From Paracholeplasma vituli (GTDB taxonomy: Bacteria > Bacillota_I > Bacilli_A > Acholeplasmatales > UBA5453), in contig NZ_JAOEGN010000001.1 of assembly GCF_025446935.1 (NCBI RefSeq), positions 124,001 to 188,000 on the forward strand: a stretch of 64,000 bases of DNA, in the 5' to 3' direction. Positions 1-8,979 of this stretch are shown here, piece by piece (position 1 is the first letter of the stretch; the number at the start of each line of letters is the position of its first letter). The translations under genes and the position numbers were made by a program. The notes below the pieces were generated by a model. The model searched no databases, was not told the DNA's origin, and saw only the letters and a program-made list of their open reading frames with translations.

Positions 1-54
1 ATCACCCCTGTCAGTATTATAGTGATACAAACCAAATAAAACAACCTAATTAAA

Positions 55-84
55 TAAAAAATCTCAGAAACATTTTTCTGAGAT
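55..84 (-). terminator. Rho-independent terminator of ilvE
   Basis: A perfect 10-bp inverted repeat (61-70 with 75-84, loop 71-74) lies just past the ilvE stop codon. Read on the minus strand it is followed by a run of five T, so it fits an intrinsic terminator. Confidence 0.8.
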
Positions 85-98
85 AAATTGATAAATAT

Positions 99-1163
99 TT
101 ATTTAACTATATGTATCCACTCGCGATGTTCCGCAGTGGATTTTGTTTTTATGTCATTTAGTGTATCGTATAATCTTTGAGCAATTGGTCCAATCTTATC
201 AGAAATGTGATAACTAGTGCCTCTATACTCAATTAAACCAACAGGTGATATAGTAGCTGCAGTGCCTGTACCAAATACTTCTTTGATTTGATTATGGTTA
301 ATATAATCAAATAACTCTGTGTAAGTTATATCTTGTTCTAATACTTCATATCCCCATTCTTTTAATAAGGTAATGACAGAATCCCTAGTGACACCCGCTA
401 AAATCGTACCATCAAGTATAGGTGTGATGACTTTGTTTTCAAAAGCAAACATGATATTCATCGCACCAACTTCAGAGATGATATCATGATTTTTACCACC
501 TAACCATAAGACTTAATTATAGCCTTTTTCGTTAGCTTCTTTTTGAGCTAGTAAAGACATGGAGTAGTTAGCAGAACATTTTACATCGCCTGTACCACCA
601 AAGAATGATCTTGAATATGTGGGATTAATACTAATAGATACAGGTTTTAATCCATTAGGATAATAATGACCTACAGGAGATAATATAATGATGAACTTAT
701 AAGTGTTACTTGGATGAACACCTAATACCTCATCGGTTGCAAACATAAAAGGTCTAATATATAAAGATGTACCTTCTTCTGTAGGAATCCAATCCTTATC
801 TACTTTAACTAATTCAGAAATAGCTTCAACAAAGTCATCTTCTTCGATATAAGGCATCGCCATACGGATACAAGACTTCTTAAATCTTTTAGCATTCTCA
901 TATGGACGAAATAAAACTATTACGCCTTTTTCATTTAAATAGGCTTTTAAGCCTTCAAAGACACTTTGTGCATAATGAAAAACACTAGTAGATGGACTTA
1001 TAGATAAATCATCAAATGGTACTATTTGAGGATTAGTCCACCCATTAGATTTGTTGTAGTCCATAGTAAACATGTGGTCGGTGAAGTACTTTCCAAAACT
1101 AAGAATAGAATAGTTCGGTCTTGATTTCTTAACACTTGAATAATCGATATCAATTTTCATCAT
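99..1163 (-). pseudogene. ilvE: Branched-chain amino acid aminotransferase, broken by a nonsense codon
   Basis: This is a fold-type IV, PLP-dependent branched-chain aminotransferase, which interconverts Leu/Ile/Val and their 2-oxo acids with glutamate. The whole frame is 355 codons, the normal family length. Residues 1-216 include the GGTGDVK stretch with the likely PLP lysine K195. Codon 217 is TAA (513-515), and the same frame then continues with VLWLGG and EVGAMNIMFAFENK to the normal end. The family usually has QVLWL here, so one C-to-T change (CAA to TAA) explains the stop and no frameshift is needed. Two adjacent ATG codons (1163, 1160) follow an AAGG ribosome site. An IS110-type element lies just upstream. 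It may be inactive, or read through at low level. Confidence 0.9.
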
Positions 1164-1172
1164 TATTACCTT

Positions 1173-1212
1173 GTATACTCAGTTTATGGTTATAGTAGTG
1201 AAGTGAGTATAC
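1173..1212 (-). promoter_or_regulatory. Leader hairpin upstream of ilvE
   Basis: A perfect 9-bp inverted repeat (1173-1181 with 1204-1212) sits directly before the ilvE ribosome-binding site on the minus strand. No T-box sequence is present. It could be a translational control hairpin or an operator; the function is unknown. Confidence 0.35.
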
Positions 1213-1250
1213 ATATCCTTTCTGAATATCTACTATAATCTAATTAAGGC

Positions 1251-1408
1251 GCCGTGGATTTTTTTCATTTTGTTAACGCTAGATGTTTATAAGAGGCAAC
1301 TACCACGGCTCTTATTTTTAACTTTCAATGAGTTAGTTAGAGCAAGACGCTTTATCACAAGGTTAAAGAAATAAGAGACTCGTGAAAACTAGCGCTAAAT
1401 AATCGGAG
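1251..1408 (+). ncRNA. Possible bridge-RNA region of IS110 element A
   Basis: IS110-group elements encode a guide (bridge) RNA in the non-coding left end. This stretch lies just upstream of the transposase and has a 7-bp perfect inverted repeat (1251-1257 with 1303-1309). A second pairing, 1275-1282 with 1389-1396, matches at 7 of 8 positions. The call rests on location and pairing only. Confidence 0.3.
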
Positions 1409-2582
1409 GTGAAAATCAAGTTCCATGTAGGAATAGATATCTCAAAATTCAAACACGACTACTTCATAGCTACGGATGCAGGCGTGAAAATAAGTGCGTT
1501 CACATTTATGAACGATTACGAAGGATTCCAAAAACTCAAAAATGAGTTAAGTGTCTTAGGTGATCCAAAACAAATAAAAATCGGTTTTGAGTCAACTGGA
1601 CATTATGGAATCAATTTGAAATCATTTTTATCTAGTTTAGGATATACCTATCTAGAGTTTAATCCTCAATTAAAGAGTCAGTTTTCGAAGGCTACTACGT
1701 TAAGACGGACTAAAACTGATAAAATTGACGCTAAATTAATAGCAACCATGTTAGGCCAGTTTGACTACAAACCTTACATAGCAAATTTTACCACAAAAAT
1801 GAGTTAAAAGAATTGATTAGACAACGAGATAATTATCTAGAAATGAAATCGAAACAACTCGTTTATCTAACAAACGTATTAGATAAGTCATTTCCAGAGT
1901 TTAAAGGGTTTTTCGATAATAAATTGGGGAAAACACCACTATACATCTTAAAGATCTATAAAAACAAGGAAAAGATATCCAATTTAACCATGAGTCATTA
2001 TGATACACTACGGACACTATCGATGGGTAAATTCAGCTATCCAAAGTTCTCAAAACTAAAATCATTAGCACGTACATCGATTGGTAATTCGAGTAAATCG
2101 TATGATCTTCTCATCGTAACTATTATTCATCACTATGAGGAGTTAGTTAAGATTATTGAAGTGCTCGATCAGGAGATTGAAGATCTTTACTTTAAAACCG
2201 ATTCATTCATTCATACCTTACCGTCCATCGGCATCAGACAGCAGCAACCCTTTACGCTGAAATTGGAGATATCAGTCGTTTTTCCAATCCCGGACAACTA
2301 ACCGCTTATGCTGGTCTAGATGTTAAAATTAGTCAATCTGGTACCACTGAAAAATTTGGCAAAATCGTTAAACATGGATCATCACTGCTTCGAAAATATC
2401 TTTTCATGTACGCTTTTTACTCATTGAGATATATACCACAAATCAATGATTACTATTATGTAAAGAAAAATCAAAGCAAACACCATAAAGTGATTTTGGT
2501 GAACATCTCCAGAAAACTGATTAGAATTATCCATCACATTGAGACCAATAAGGTTCCGTTTGATATAAACAAGGTCGTATAA
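1409..2582 (+). pseudogene. IS110-family transposase with two frameshifts
   Basis: The first block starts at a GTG and holds the RuvC-like DEDD N-terminal domain (VGIDISK, then FESTGHYG, then RTKTDKIDAKLIA). One base is missing in the T run near 1785-1790; adding one T restores YIANFYHKNELKELIRQRD. Another base is missing near 2238; adding one A gives IRTAATLYAEIGDISRF and joins the C-terminal block FSNPGQLTAYAGLDVK (Transposase_20 type), which ends at TAA 2580-2582. The repaired protein would be about 391 residues, a normal length. Both losses move the frame the same way. The copy is probably dead unless these are base-calling errors. Confidence 0.9.
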
Positions 2583-2702
2583 TAAGTAGCTAATTATACA
2601 CTTCATATTCCGAAATTAGCCTTACTCAAGGTTTTTTTCTATTTACTGATTTAAATCTATTGACTTCTAATAGTTAGTCTCTTTACCTGCTTTGATTCCA
2701 AT

Positions 2703-3172
2703 TTACACCAGTTCTTCAGTGAATTTAGTACTTGGAAGAAGTTTCATCTCTTCAATTTCTTTAACATTTAAATCAAATCTATCAAATTATGTTTGATATG
2801 CAAACAAATTGATAAAACAAAACCTATTAAAAAATCTTCATTTTTCTCCGTATACATCCAATAAAAATAGTCTAAATGTTCAGTATACCACTTTTTCCAA
2901 TCATCATTTCGAATCACAAGTGTAGCATCTTCATCCAATTTAAAACACTTCAAAAGTCTATTTTCTATTTCATCTCTTTTTAGTTTTGCGCCATTTGATT
3001 TTAAAGGAGATTCTTCTAGAGAGGGATTAGAATATAGCAATAAATATTTTGCTTTCAGAAAATTGCCGTTAATTGGTAAAGGAAACTGATAATGTACTAA
3101 CGGATCATTTTCGTTATTAAATTCTGATAATATCCGCTTTCCTATTAAACTAATTTTTACTTTGAATTTAAT
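2703..3172 (-). pseudogene. Decayed hypothetical gene, 3' part
   Basis: A minus-strand frame can be read from about 3172, starting right after a TGA and without a usual start codon, to about 2768. It then shifts into another frame containing FDLNVKEIEEMKLLPSTKF, which stops at 2703. The readable part is acidic and aromatic-rich (DWKKWYTEHLDYFYWMYTEKNED). I do not recognise the family. The missing start and the frame change near 2770 suggest a broken gene, perhaps the continuation of the 47-codon frame just upstream. It lies between two insertion sequences. Confidence 0.45.
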
Positions 3173-3311
3173 TCACATCTAAATCTAATATTTTCCTATT
3201 ATTTTTTACTATGATACTCCCTTTTTCCCAAGGATTATAGAGGTTTGTTTTTTCAATCGCCTTCTTAATAGCTATTTTTGTTTTTACGATTCTCATTTCA
3301 TATTCATCCAT
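3168..3311 (-). CDS. Small hypothetical protein, 47 aa, possibly the 5' end of a broken gene
   Basis: The frame starts at ATG 3311 with a GGAG ribosome site about 8 bases upstream and ends at TAA 3168. The product is short, basic and helical-looking, beginning MDEYEMRIVKTKIAIKKAIE. The next minus-strand frame begins within a few bases of its stop, so the two may once have been one protein of about 200 residues split by a frameshift. No family is recognised. Confidence 0.4.
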   Translation of the reverse strand: MDEYEMRIVKTKIAIKKAIEKTNLYNPWEKGSIIVKNNRKILDLDVN

Positions 3312-3451
3312 AATCAAGTTCTCCTTATTTTTCTTCTTTATTAATACCTTTTGTTTGACAGCCCTTTCAGAGACATGTTTACAACCAAAAGGGGCCGATA
3401 ATATTTTATAAAATGTTATTTAATTAACTGTGTTCAAGATAAATACTGAGT

Positions 3452-4549
3452 TTATAAACTTTTTTCGAGTATATCCGCAATCCTTTTGCTAGCTAATCCA
3501 TCCCCATATGGATTGCTGGCTTTTGACATCTTATCATATTCGTTTTGATTTGTTAATAATTGATTAAATGCATTGTAAATTGCTTCTTCATTAGTTCCAA
3601 CTAGTTTTAATGTTCCAGCTGCTATACCTTCAGGTCTTTCTGTTGTGTCTCTCATAACCAATACTGGTTTACCAAGTGATGGTGCTTCTTCTTGTATCCC
3701 ACCACTATCAGTAAGTATTAAATAAGAAGCATTTAAAAAGTTATGAAAATCTACTACTTCTAATGGTTCAATTATTCTTATTCTATCATTGCCAGCTAAA
3801 ATACTATTAGCTGTTTCTCTAACTACAGGATTCATATGAATTGGATAGATAGCTTTAATTTCTGGATGTTCATTAATGATACGTTTAATCGCGTTAAACA
3901 TATGTTTCATTGGTTCACCAAGATTTTCTCTTCTATGAGCAGTAATCATTATAAGTCTTGATCCTTCTGCCCATTCAAGCATTGGATGGGTATAATCTTT
4001 TCTTACAGTGGTTTTTAAAGCATCAATGGCTGTATTACCAGTAACATAGATACTATCAGACCCTCTATTTTCATTGATGAGGTTTTGTTTAGCTAATTCA
4101 GTTGGAGCAAAATTATATTTAGCAATTATTGATACTGCTTGACGATTAAATTCTTCTGGATATGGTGAATAAATATTATGTGTTCTTAAGCCTGCCTCAA
4201 CATGTCCTACTGGGATTTGTAGATAAAAACATGCAAGCGCAGTAACAAAAGTGGTACTGGTATCTCCATGGACTAATACTACATCTGGCTTTTCTACTTC
4301 TAATACTTCTTTTATTTTATTTAAAATATTAGTCGTAACATCAAATAGCGTTTGTTTTTCTTTCATAATAGAAAGATCATAATCCGGTACAACTTTAAAT
4401 GTTTTTAAAACTTGATCTAACATTTCTCTGTGTTGCCCCGTTACACAAACAACTGTTTTAATACTCTCTCTAGTTTTTAACTCATTAACTAAAGGACACA
4501 TTTTTATTGCTTCTGGTCTAGTACCAAAAACCAACATAACTTTTTTCAT
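3452..4549 (-). CDS. wecB: UDP-N-acetylglucosamine 2-epimerase (non-hydrolysing)
   Basis: Interconverts UDP-GlcNAc and UDP-ManNAc in the cytoplasm, supplying ManNAc-type sugars for surface polymers. At 365 residues it is full length for the WecB/MnaA family. Visible motifs are GTRPEAIKM at the N-terminus, GHVEAGLRT, the AHRRENLGEP loop, and DSGGIQEEAPSLG followed by RDTTERPEG near the C-terminus. A GAGGAG ribosome site precedes the ATG. The gene lies on the far side of an IS110-type element from the capsule operon and on the same strand, so it was probably the operon's last gene before the insertion. A second, divergent 2-epimerase sits inside the operon at 14186-15322. Confidence 0.93.
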   Translation of the reverse strand: MKKVMLVFGTRPEAIKMCPLVNELKTRESIKTVVCVTGQHREMLDQVLKTFKVVPDYDLSIMKEKQTLFDVTTNILNKIKEVLEVEKPDVVLVHGDTSTTFVTALACFYLQIPVGHVEAGLRTHNIYSPYPEEFNRQAVSIIAKYNFAPTELAKQNLINENRGSDSIYVTGNTAIDALKTTVRKDYTHPMLEWAEGSRLIMITAHRRENLGEPMKHMFNAIKRIINEHPEIKAIYPIHMNPVVRETANSILAGNDRIRIIEPLEVVDFHNFLNASYLILTDSGGIQEEAPSLGKPVLVMRDTTERPEGIAAGTLKLVGTNEEAIYNAFNQLLTNQNEYDKMSKASNPYGDGLASKRIADILEKSL

Positions 4550-4620
4550 AATAAATCTCCTCGTATAATATGTAGTGTAGATTTGGGATCAGGCCCGGCT
4601 ACATATTGTTATTTATAAGT

Positions 4621-4848
4621 TTGAAGTCCTAGTGTTATAATCAAGTCAAGATATAACCTGAAGAATCCGCTATTGCTCCTTGCACATCATGGTGCTTCAA
4701 AAGCGTGCGATCCTGCTTGATTGGCTAATCTGCTCACCGGTTGTTGTTACACCCTTTGATGAACTCAACATTATCTTCATGGGTGATTTCTTATTTGGCG
4801 AGGCTGCAGTTGTCTCTCAAGGCTAGGACTTCAACTTATATCTAATCC
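4621..4848 (+). ncRNA. Candidate IS110 bridge RNA in the left end of element B
   Basis: The 230-base non-coding region upstream of the transposase is bracketed by a perfect 12-bp inverted repeat (4621-4632 with 4823-4834) that could close a long structured RNA. Just inside its left arm is an extended -10 promoter (TGTTATAAT, TATAAT at 4636-4641) pointing toward the transposase. IS110 elements are known to express a bridge RNA from this position that pairs with target and donor DNA. The exact ends and the guide loops were not worked out. Confidence 0.5.
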
Positions 4849-4866
4849 TTGAAAGAAGGTTTTATT

Positions 4867-6093
4867 TTGAATCTTACTTTATTCGTTGGAATTGATGTCT
4901 CAAAGTCTTCAAATCATGTTTACGCGATGAACCTAAATCGTGATAAGTTACTCTCGACCAATATTCCAAACACTCAAGATGGGGCTACCATCATTGAATC
5001 CAAATTGTGTGACTTGCTCATGAAGCACCGTCTATCTAAAATCATTGTCGTTTTAGAATCCACAGGGGTATACTCTGCTCATCTAGCGACCTATTTATCC
5101 AACTCTAAGTATCTTTCAATTTACGACTCTAGAGTATTTATCATCAATCCTAAAATATCCAAAAACTATCGAAGAAGTTTCTCCGATATGGACAAGACCG
5201 ATCCTAAAGATGCGTTCGTTTTAGCGGATATCGCCAGGGTTGGTAGAACCGATGGTTTAACCCCGTTTAAAGGTGCTCAACGTTTAGCCCTTGAAAGGCT
5301 TACTAGACATCGTCTTCACATCGCGGAACTGCTTTCAACTGAGAAGACTTATGCGCTTAACAACGTCTTTTTGAAGTTTTCTGAGTTTGAATCTTTGTTC
5401 GCTGATAACTTCGGTAAAACAGCTGTTGATCTGCTCCTTGAATACCATACTACAGATGATATCATTCAATCTCCACTCGAAGACTTGACGGCTTTTATCA
5501 TCAAATCCAGTAAGAACAGGTTCACAGATTCAGAAGCCATCGCTACCAAGATTAAGGCTGCTGCTAGAGCTTCTTATCGTCTCGATAAAACAGCCTATGA
5601 TCCAATCAATCTTTCTCTCGCTTCGTCCATCAATGTCATTAGCTGTTACGAAGCTGAAATTAGAGAAATCGATAAGGCCATCATTCGTCAAGTCGCTGGT
5701 TTTAATCAAAATCACTACGATGTTCTCATATCGATTCCAGGTATTGGTAAGGTTTACGCTGCTGGTATATTAGCTGAAATCGCCGATATCAATCAGTTTG
5801 AATCCGATGACGCTTTGGCTAAATACGCCGGTATTACTTGGCGTAAAACCCAATCTGGTAAGTTCGAAGCTGACGATACTCAAATGACTAAAACTGGGAA
5901 TAAATATCTTCGCTATTTCTTGATACAGGCTGCCAACATGGCTCGTCTACACATCCCTGAATATCGTGACTACTACCAAAAGAAATTTGATGAAGTAACC
6001 ACCCATCAACACAAACGTGCCCTCGCCCTTACTGCTAGAAAACTGATCCGTCTTATCTATGGTTTGTTGAGTACCAATAGACTTTATCAGTAA
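4867..6093 (+). CDS. IS110-family transposase, intact
   Basis: A 408-residue serine/DEDD recombinase of the IS110 family, which moves its element under guidance of a bridge RNA. The N-terminal RuvC-like domain shows FVGIDVSKSSNHV, VLESTGVYS and DKTDPKDAFVLADIA. The C-terminal Transposase_20 domain shows ISIPGIGKVYAAGILAEI, KYAGITWRKTQSG and TGNKYLRYFLIQAANMA with its conserved serine region. I chose TTG 4867 because AAGAAGG lies 7 bases upstream and family members begin just before the VGIDVSK motif; an upstream TTG at 4849 would add six residues. No frameshift is seen, so it may be active. Confidence 0.9.
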   Translation: MNLTLFVGIDVSKSSNHVYAMNLNRDKLLSTNIPNTQDGATIIESKLCDLLMKHRLSKIIVVLESTGVYSAHLATYLSNSKYLSIYDSRVFIINPKISKNYRRSFSDMDKTDPKDAFVLADIARVGRTDGLTPFKGAQRLALERLTRHRLHIAELLSTEKTYALNNVFLKFSEFESLFADNFGKTAVDLLLEYHTTDDIIQSPLEDLTAFIIKSSKNRFTDSEAIATKIKAAARASYRLDKTAYDPINLSLASSINVISCYEAEIREIDKAIIRQVAGFNQNHYDVLISIPGIGKVYAAGILAEIADINQFESDDALAKYAGITWRKTQSGKFEADDTQMTKTGNKYLRYFLIQAANMARLHIPEYRDYYQKKFDEVTTHQHKRALALTARKLIRLIYGLLSTNRLYQ

Positions 6094-6233
6094 CATTTAA
6101 ATCCCGTTCCATTTCTTCAACCTTTTTTAATCATGTCCTCTTATCACCTAAACAACCGTTTTCGTGATATTTTTTTTATTCTTTATCACTTGACATTATT
6201 ACCGGTTGCTTTGTAAATTGTATTTGAAAATGA
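6094..6233. other. Right end of IS110 element B and operon 3' end
   Basis: A 140-base gap between the transposase stop and the flippase stop. It is AT-rich with a weak 6-bp inverted repeat (CAACCG/CGGTTG) around a long T-rich loop. The right end of the insertion element must lie here, but no boundary can be read with confidence. Confidence 0.3.
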
Positions 6234-7739
6234 TTATTTATTTGATACACGTTTGAAACTTTTAATTATGTTAAAATTTACAATTATATTAAGTAAAATA
6301 ACTAATGCTAGTGATATAATAGTTATTATAAATCCAACAATTATAAAATCATAGTAATTTGAAATCGGTAGTTCTATATAGGAAGATAAATAAATAGAAA
6401 TTAAAATTACCATAAGATGAAAAACATATTTTTTAACAAATACTAAAATTCTCTTATTAAAATAAATTTTGTAAATAAAAGAGATTTCCAATATTGATAG
6501 TAACAAAGCTGTAAATAAAACAGAAAGCATCACACCTATCATACCCATGAAATAATTCAAAATAACAATTGAAATTATTAAGAATATGGTAGATATTATT
6601 TGAAATCTCTTAGCAACACGGAAATTTCCTGACATATTTAATAAGTTTCCGCTTGGTATATGAATAATTTCAAACACTAGTGTGATAATGAAAATTAATG
6701 CTATTTCATAATTTACATAATTCATATCAGTTAGACCTTCGGTATACAGACTAATGAAAGGCATAATTAAAAATATTGTGGGCAATATTATCACAAGCAT
6801 AATATTTATTGTGATAAATTCATACTTTTCAAAATAATTATTAGTTTTTGTAATGTCATTTTTAGCTACTAATTGCCCCAAGGCCATCCTTGGAGCGTTT
6901 GCAATAGCATAAATTGCGCTTTTGATAATTACAAAAACATTATTATACACTGCATATAAACTAGTAAATAGTGTACCTGCTGAGATAGATATGAATAATA
7001 TCGGAAATGAATTATAGAATGCAGATGTTATGTTTTGGTAAAGCACATTTCGCGAATCTGATTTAAAGGAAAAATCTGGTTCTACAGAAAAATTTATAAA
7101 ATGGTATTTTCTTTTAACAGTAAATACTAACAATAGGTAGTTTGATATTGCATTTATAAAAACTAAGCTTCTTACATATATAATATTTGGATAGTATTTA
7201 GTTGTAAATATTATCGCACCCATGAATATCAAACTCATAAATATACTAATTATATTCAGAATATATTCTCTATTGTCTAGTTGCAAAATAATTCGATATT
7301 TAGTAGCAAACATCAAGTTTACGGTTGTAGATAAAATAGAAAGAGTAAAAACAATAAATATCACATGGAAATCAAAAGATGACTTGATTATTATTGAATA
7401 TACTGCTGCTATTATCAATCCAAATAAGAGAAAAAACACTCCTATCTTATTAAATACAATTTTAGCTCCTGCCAAAATTTTATTGATTAAATCATAATTT
7501 TTTTCATTAAAAGGTTTAAACAGAGAAACATTGATTGCCAAGGTAAAACCACCTTCCAGAAGCATTAAAACTGCAATCAATTGATTTGATGATGCTGATA
7601 GTCCGTTTGCATCCGATCCAATACTCTTTATTATTTCTTGGGTCATCAGTAAACCTAGTAAACCATTTAGTAACATTAATATGACTGATGTAATCCCCGT
7701 ATATAAACTTTTTTTATTATGTGTCATCTTGTTACTCAT
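6234..7739 (-). CDS. wzx: Polysaccharide flippase (Wzx type)
   Basis: An integral membrane protein of 501 residues with about 14 hydrophobic segments spread over its length, matching the MATE/MOP-superfamily lipid-linked oligosaccharide flippases. It would move undecaprenyl-linked repeat units across the cell membrane for assembly by the Wzy protein encoded at 8951. The N-terminus after MSNKMTHNKK is LYTGITSVILMLLNGLLGLL, typical of Wzx. The start is taken at ATG 7739, downstream of a TTG at 7757. It overlaps the upstream glycosyltransferase stop by none or a few bases, so it is co-transcribed. It is the last polysaccharide gene before the insertion element. Confidence 0.85.
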   Translation of the reverse strand: MSNKMTHNKKSLYTGITSVILMLLNGLLGLLMTQEIIKSIGSDANGLSASSNQLIAVLMLLEGGFTLAINVSLFKPFNEKNYDLINKILAGAKIVFNKIGVFFLLFGLIIAAVYSIIIKSSFDFHVIFIVFTLSILSTTVNLMFATKYRIILQLDNREYILNIISIFMSLIFMGAIIFTTKYYPNIIYVRSLVFINAISNYLLLVFTVKRKYHFINFSVEPDFSFKSDSRNVLYQNITSAFYNSFPILFISISAGTLFTSLYAVYNNVFVIIKSAIYAIANAPRMALGQLVAKNDITKTNNYFEKYEFITINIMLVIILPTIFLIMPFISLYTEGLTDMNYVNYEIALIFIITLVFEIIHIPSGNLLNMSGNFRVAKRFQIISTIFLIISIVILNYFMGMIGVMLSVLFTALLLSILEISFIYKIYFNKRILVFVKKYVFHLMVILISIYLSSYIELPISNYYDFIIVGFIITIISLALVILLNIIVNFNIIKSFKRVSNK

Positions 7740-7743
7740 TATT

Positions 7744-8979
7744 CTAAATGTCCTCAAAGTATTTTTTTACTTGTTTTATTATGTTAGTCACCACAACATT
7801 CGAAGTATATTCAGACAATCTTTCCTTTAACAGTGATGCTTCAATCGTATAATTTTTATTTTTCCTACAAAATTCAATAAGTAATTCTAAATCTCTCGAG
7901 TCTTCGGAATAGTTCGATAAGTTTAGTATGTTTTTGTATTTATCAATATATATTTTTTCAGTTTTAGTTAGACTATAGTAAAAATTAAGTATCGGCTTAC
8001 CATAACTCATATATTCGAACATCTTACTTGGAAATTGATTTGTCATAATATTACCAAAATTAATTAAAATGTCCGAATTGACTATGACATCATGAGCTTG
8101 TTGCTTAGTTATCTTACCATGAATATGAACATTTTTGGGGATTAAAAGGTCTTTATAAACAGAAGGATTGTAATCTCCATATAAATGAACCTCAATATCT
8201 TCTATATTTTTTGAATTCAGTATATCAAACAATCTTTTTGGCGTTCTGATTCCTTCATAGAAAGCTCCTAAATAAGCCATTTTGATTTTAGCATTATATG
8301 TTTTATTTCTAGCATACTCTTTGATAGATAAATTTGGAAGAGCAAATTCTATATTCTTATTCAAATATTCCTTTCTAAAATCCTCTTGTGTGTTTTTATT
8401 TATGATACCTAAAGTTGATATAATCAAATCACATTCTATAAAGGTCTCAATTTCAAGCTTCTTACGGGCATCAAGTAGTTGTGAATTCAAAGTGTAATTG
8501 TATGCAAATGGATCAAATTCATAAGATATCCATTTAATACTCTTATCTCTTGACTTTAAATTATACGCAAGTTGATGTGTAGCAAACGGAAAAGAAAAAG
8601 AAATAATCTTATCTATTTTCTTTTTTTTCATTAGTTTATATGTCTTTTTAAAATTAGATTTACTATTATAATATCCCGTATATCCGTCAATTTTATTAGA
8701 TGATAATACTCTAATAATTTTTAACAAAAAACTTTTTAATAATTTGTATTTTAATATATGTGCAATTCTATTAATATAATCAATCAGTATGAATCTTCTA
8801 ACTATCGTAATTTTTTTTTCTAATGAAGTAATTGATTTTTGACGTAGTTGTGACTTTGTAGTTATAATATAAAGCTCATATCCTTCTTCAATAAATGCAT
8901 TAAAAATATTGTCAGTGCAGTATGTATTTGCAGAAGGTGTAGGGTAATAATCATACAATAGAATTAGTATACTTTTCAT
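7744..8979 (-). CDS. Glycosyltransferase (GT-B fold, capsule operon)
   Basis: A 411-residue protein with the layout of family-4-like glycosyltransferases: an N-terminal acceptor domain starting MKSILILLYDYYPTPSAN and a C-terminal donor domain with IKMAYLGAFYEGIRTPKRL, VHIHGKITKQQAHDVI and PSKMFEYMSYGKPILNF, the usual region around the nucleotide-sugar site. The start at 8979 is preceded by an AGGAGG site; the gene overlaps the upstream polymerase by 29 bases. The donor and acceptor sugars cannot be told from sequence. Confidence 0.8.
   Translation of the reverse strand: MKSILILLYDYYPTPSANTYCTDNIFNAFIEEGYELYIITTKSQLRQKSITSLEKKITIVRRFILIDYINRIAHILKYKLLKSFLLKIIRVLSSNKIDGYTGYYNSKSNFKKTYKLMKKKKIDKIISFSFPFATHQLAYNLKSRDKSIKWISYEFDPFAYNYTLNSQLLDARKKLEIETFIECDLIISTLGIINKNTQEDFRKEYLNKNIEFALPNLSIKEYARNKTYNAKIKMAYLGAFYEGIRTPKRLFDILNSKNIEDIEVHLYGDYNPSVYKDLLIPKNVHIHGKITKQQAHDVIVNSDILINFGNIMTNQFPSKMFEYMSYGKPILNFYYSLTKTEKIYIDKYKNILNLSNYSEDSRDLELLIEFCRKNKNYTIEASLLKERLSEYTSNVVVTNIIKQVKKYFEDI

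Larger units (their letters stand above)
1245..2640 (+). mobile_element. IS110-family element A, decayed; ends approximate
   Basis: A DEDD-type IS110-family transposase gene with about 160 bases of non-coding DNA upstream, the usual arrangement for this family. IS110 elements lack clear terminal repeats and target duplications, so the ends given here are estimates from where recognisable neighbouring sequence stops. Two frameshifts disable the transposase. Confidence 0.6.
4600..6150 (+). mobile_element. IS110-family element B, apparently intact; ends approximate
   Basis: An intact DEDD transposase gene (4867-6093) with about 240 bases of structured non-coding DNA upstream and a short right end. 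It separates wecB from the flippase gene of the polysaccharide operon. The transposase is only distantly related to that of element A. Terminal repeats are not expected in IS110 elements, so the boundaries are estimates. Confidence 0.65.

Noticed and set aside
2421-2606. Minus-strand frame of 61 codons over the transposase 3' end
   Set aside because: It overlaps the readable C-terminus of the IS110 transposase on the other strand.
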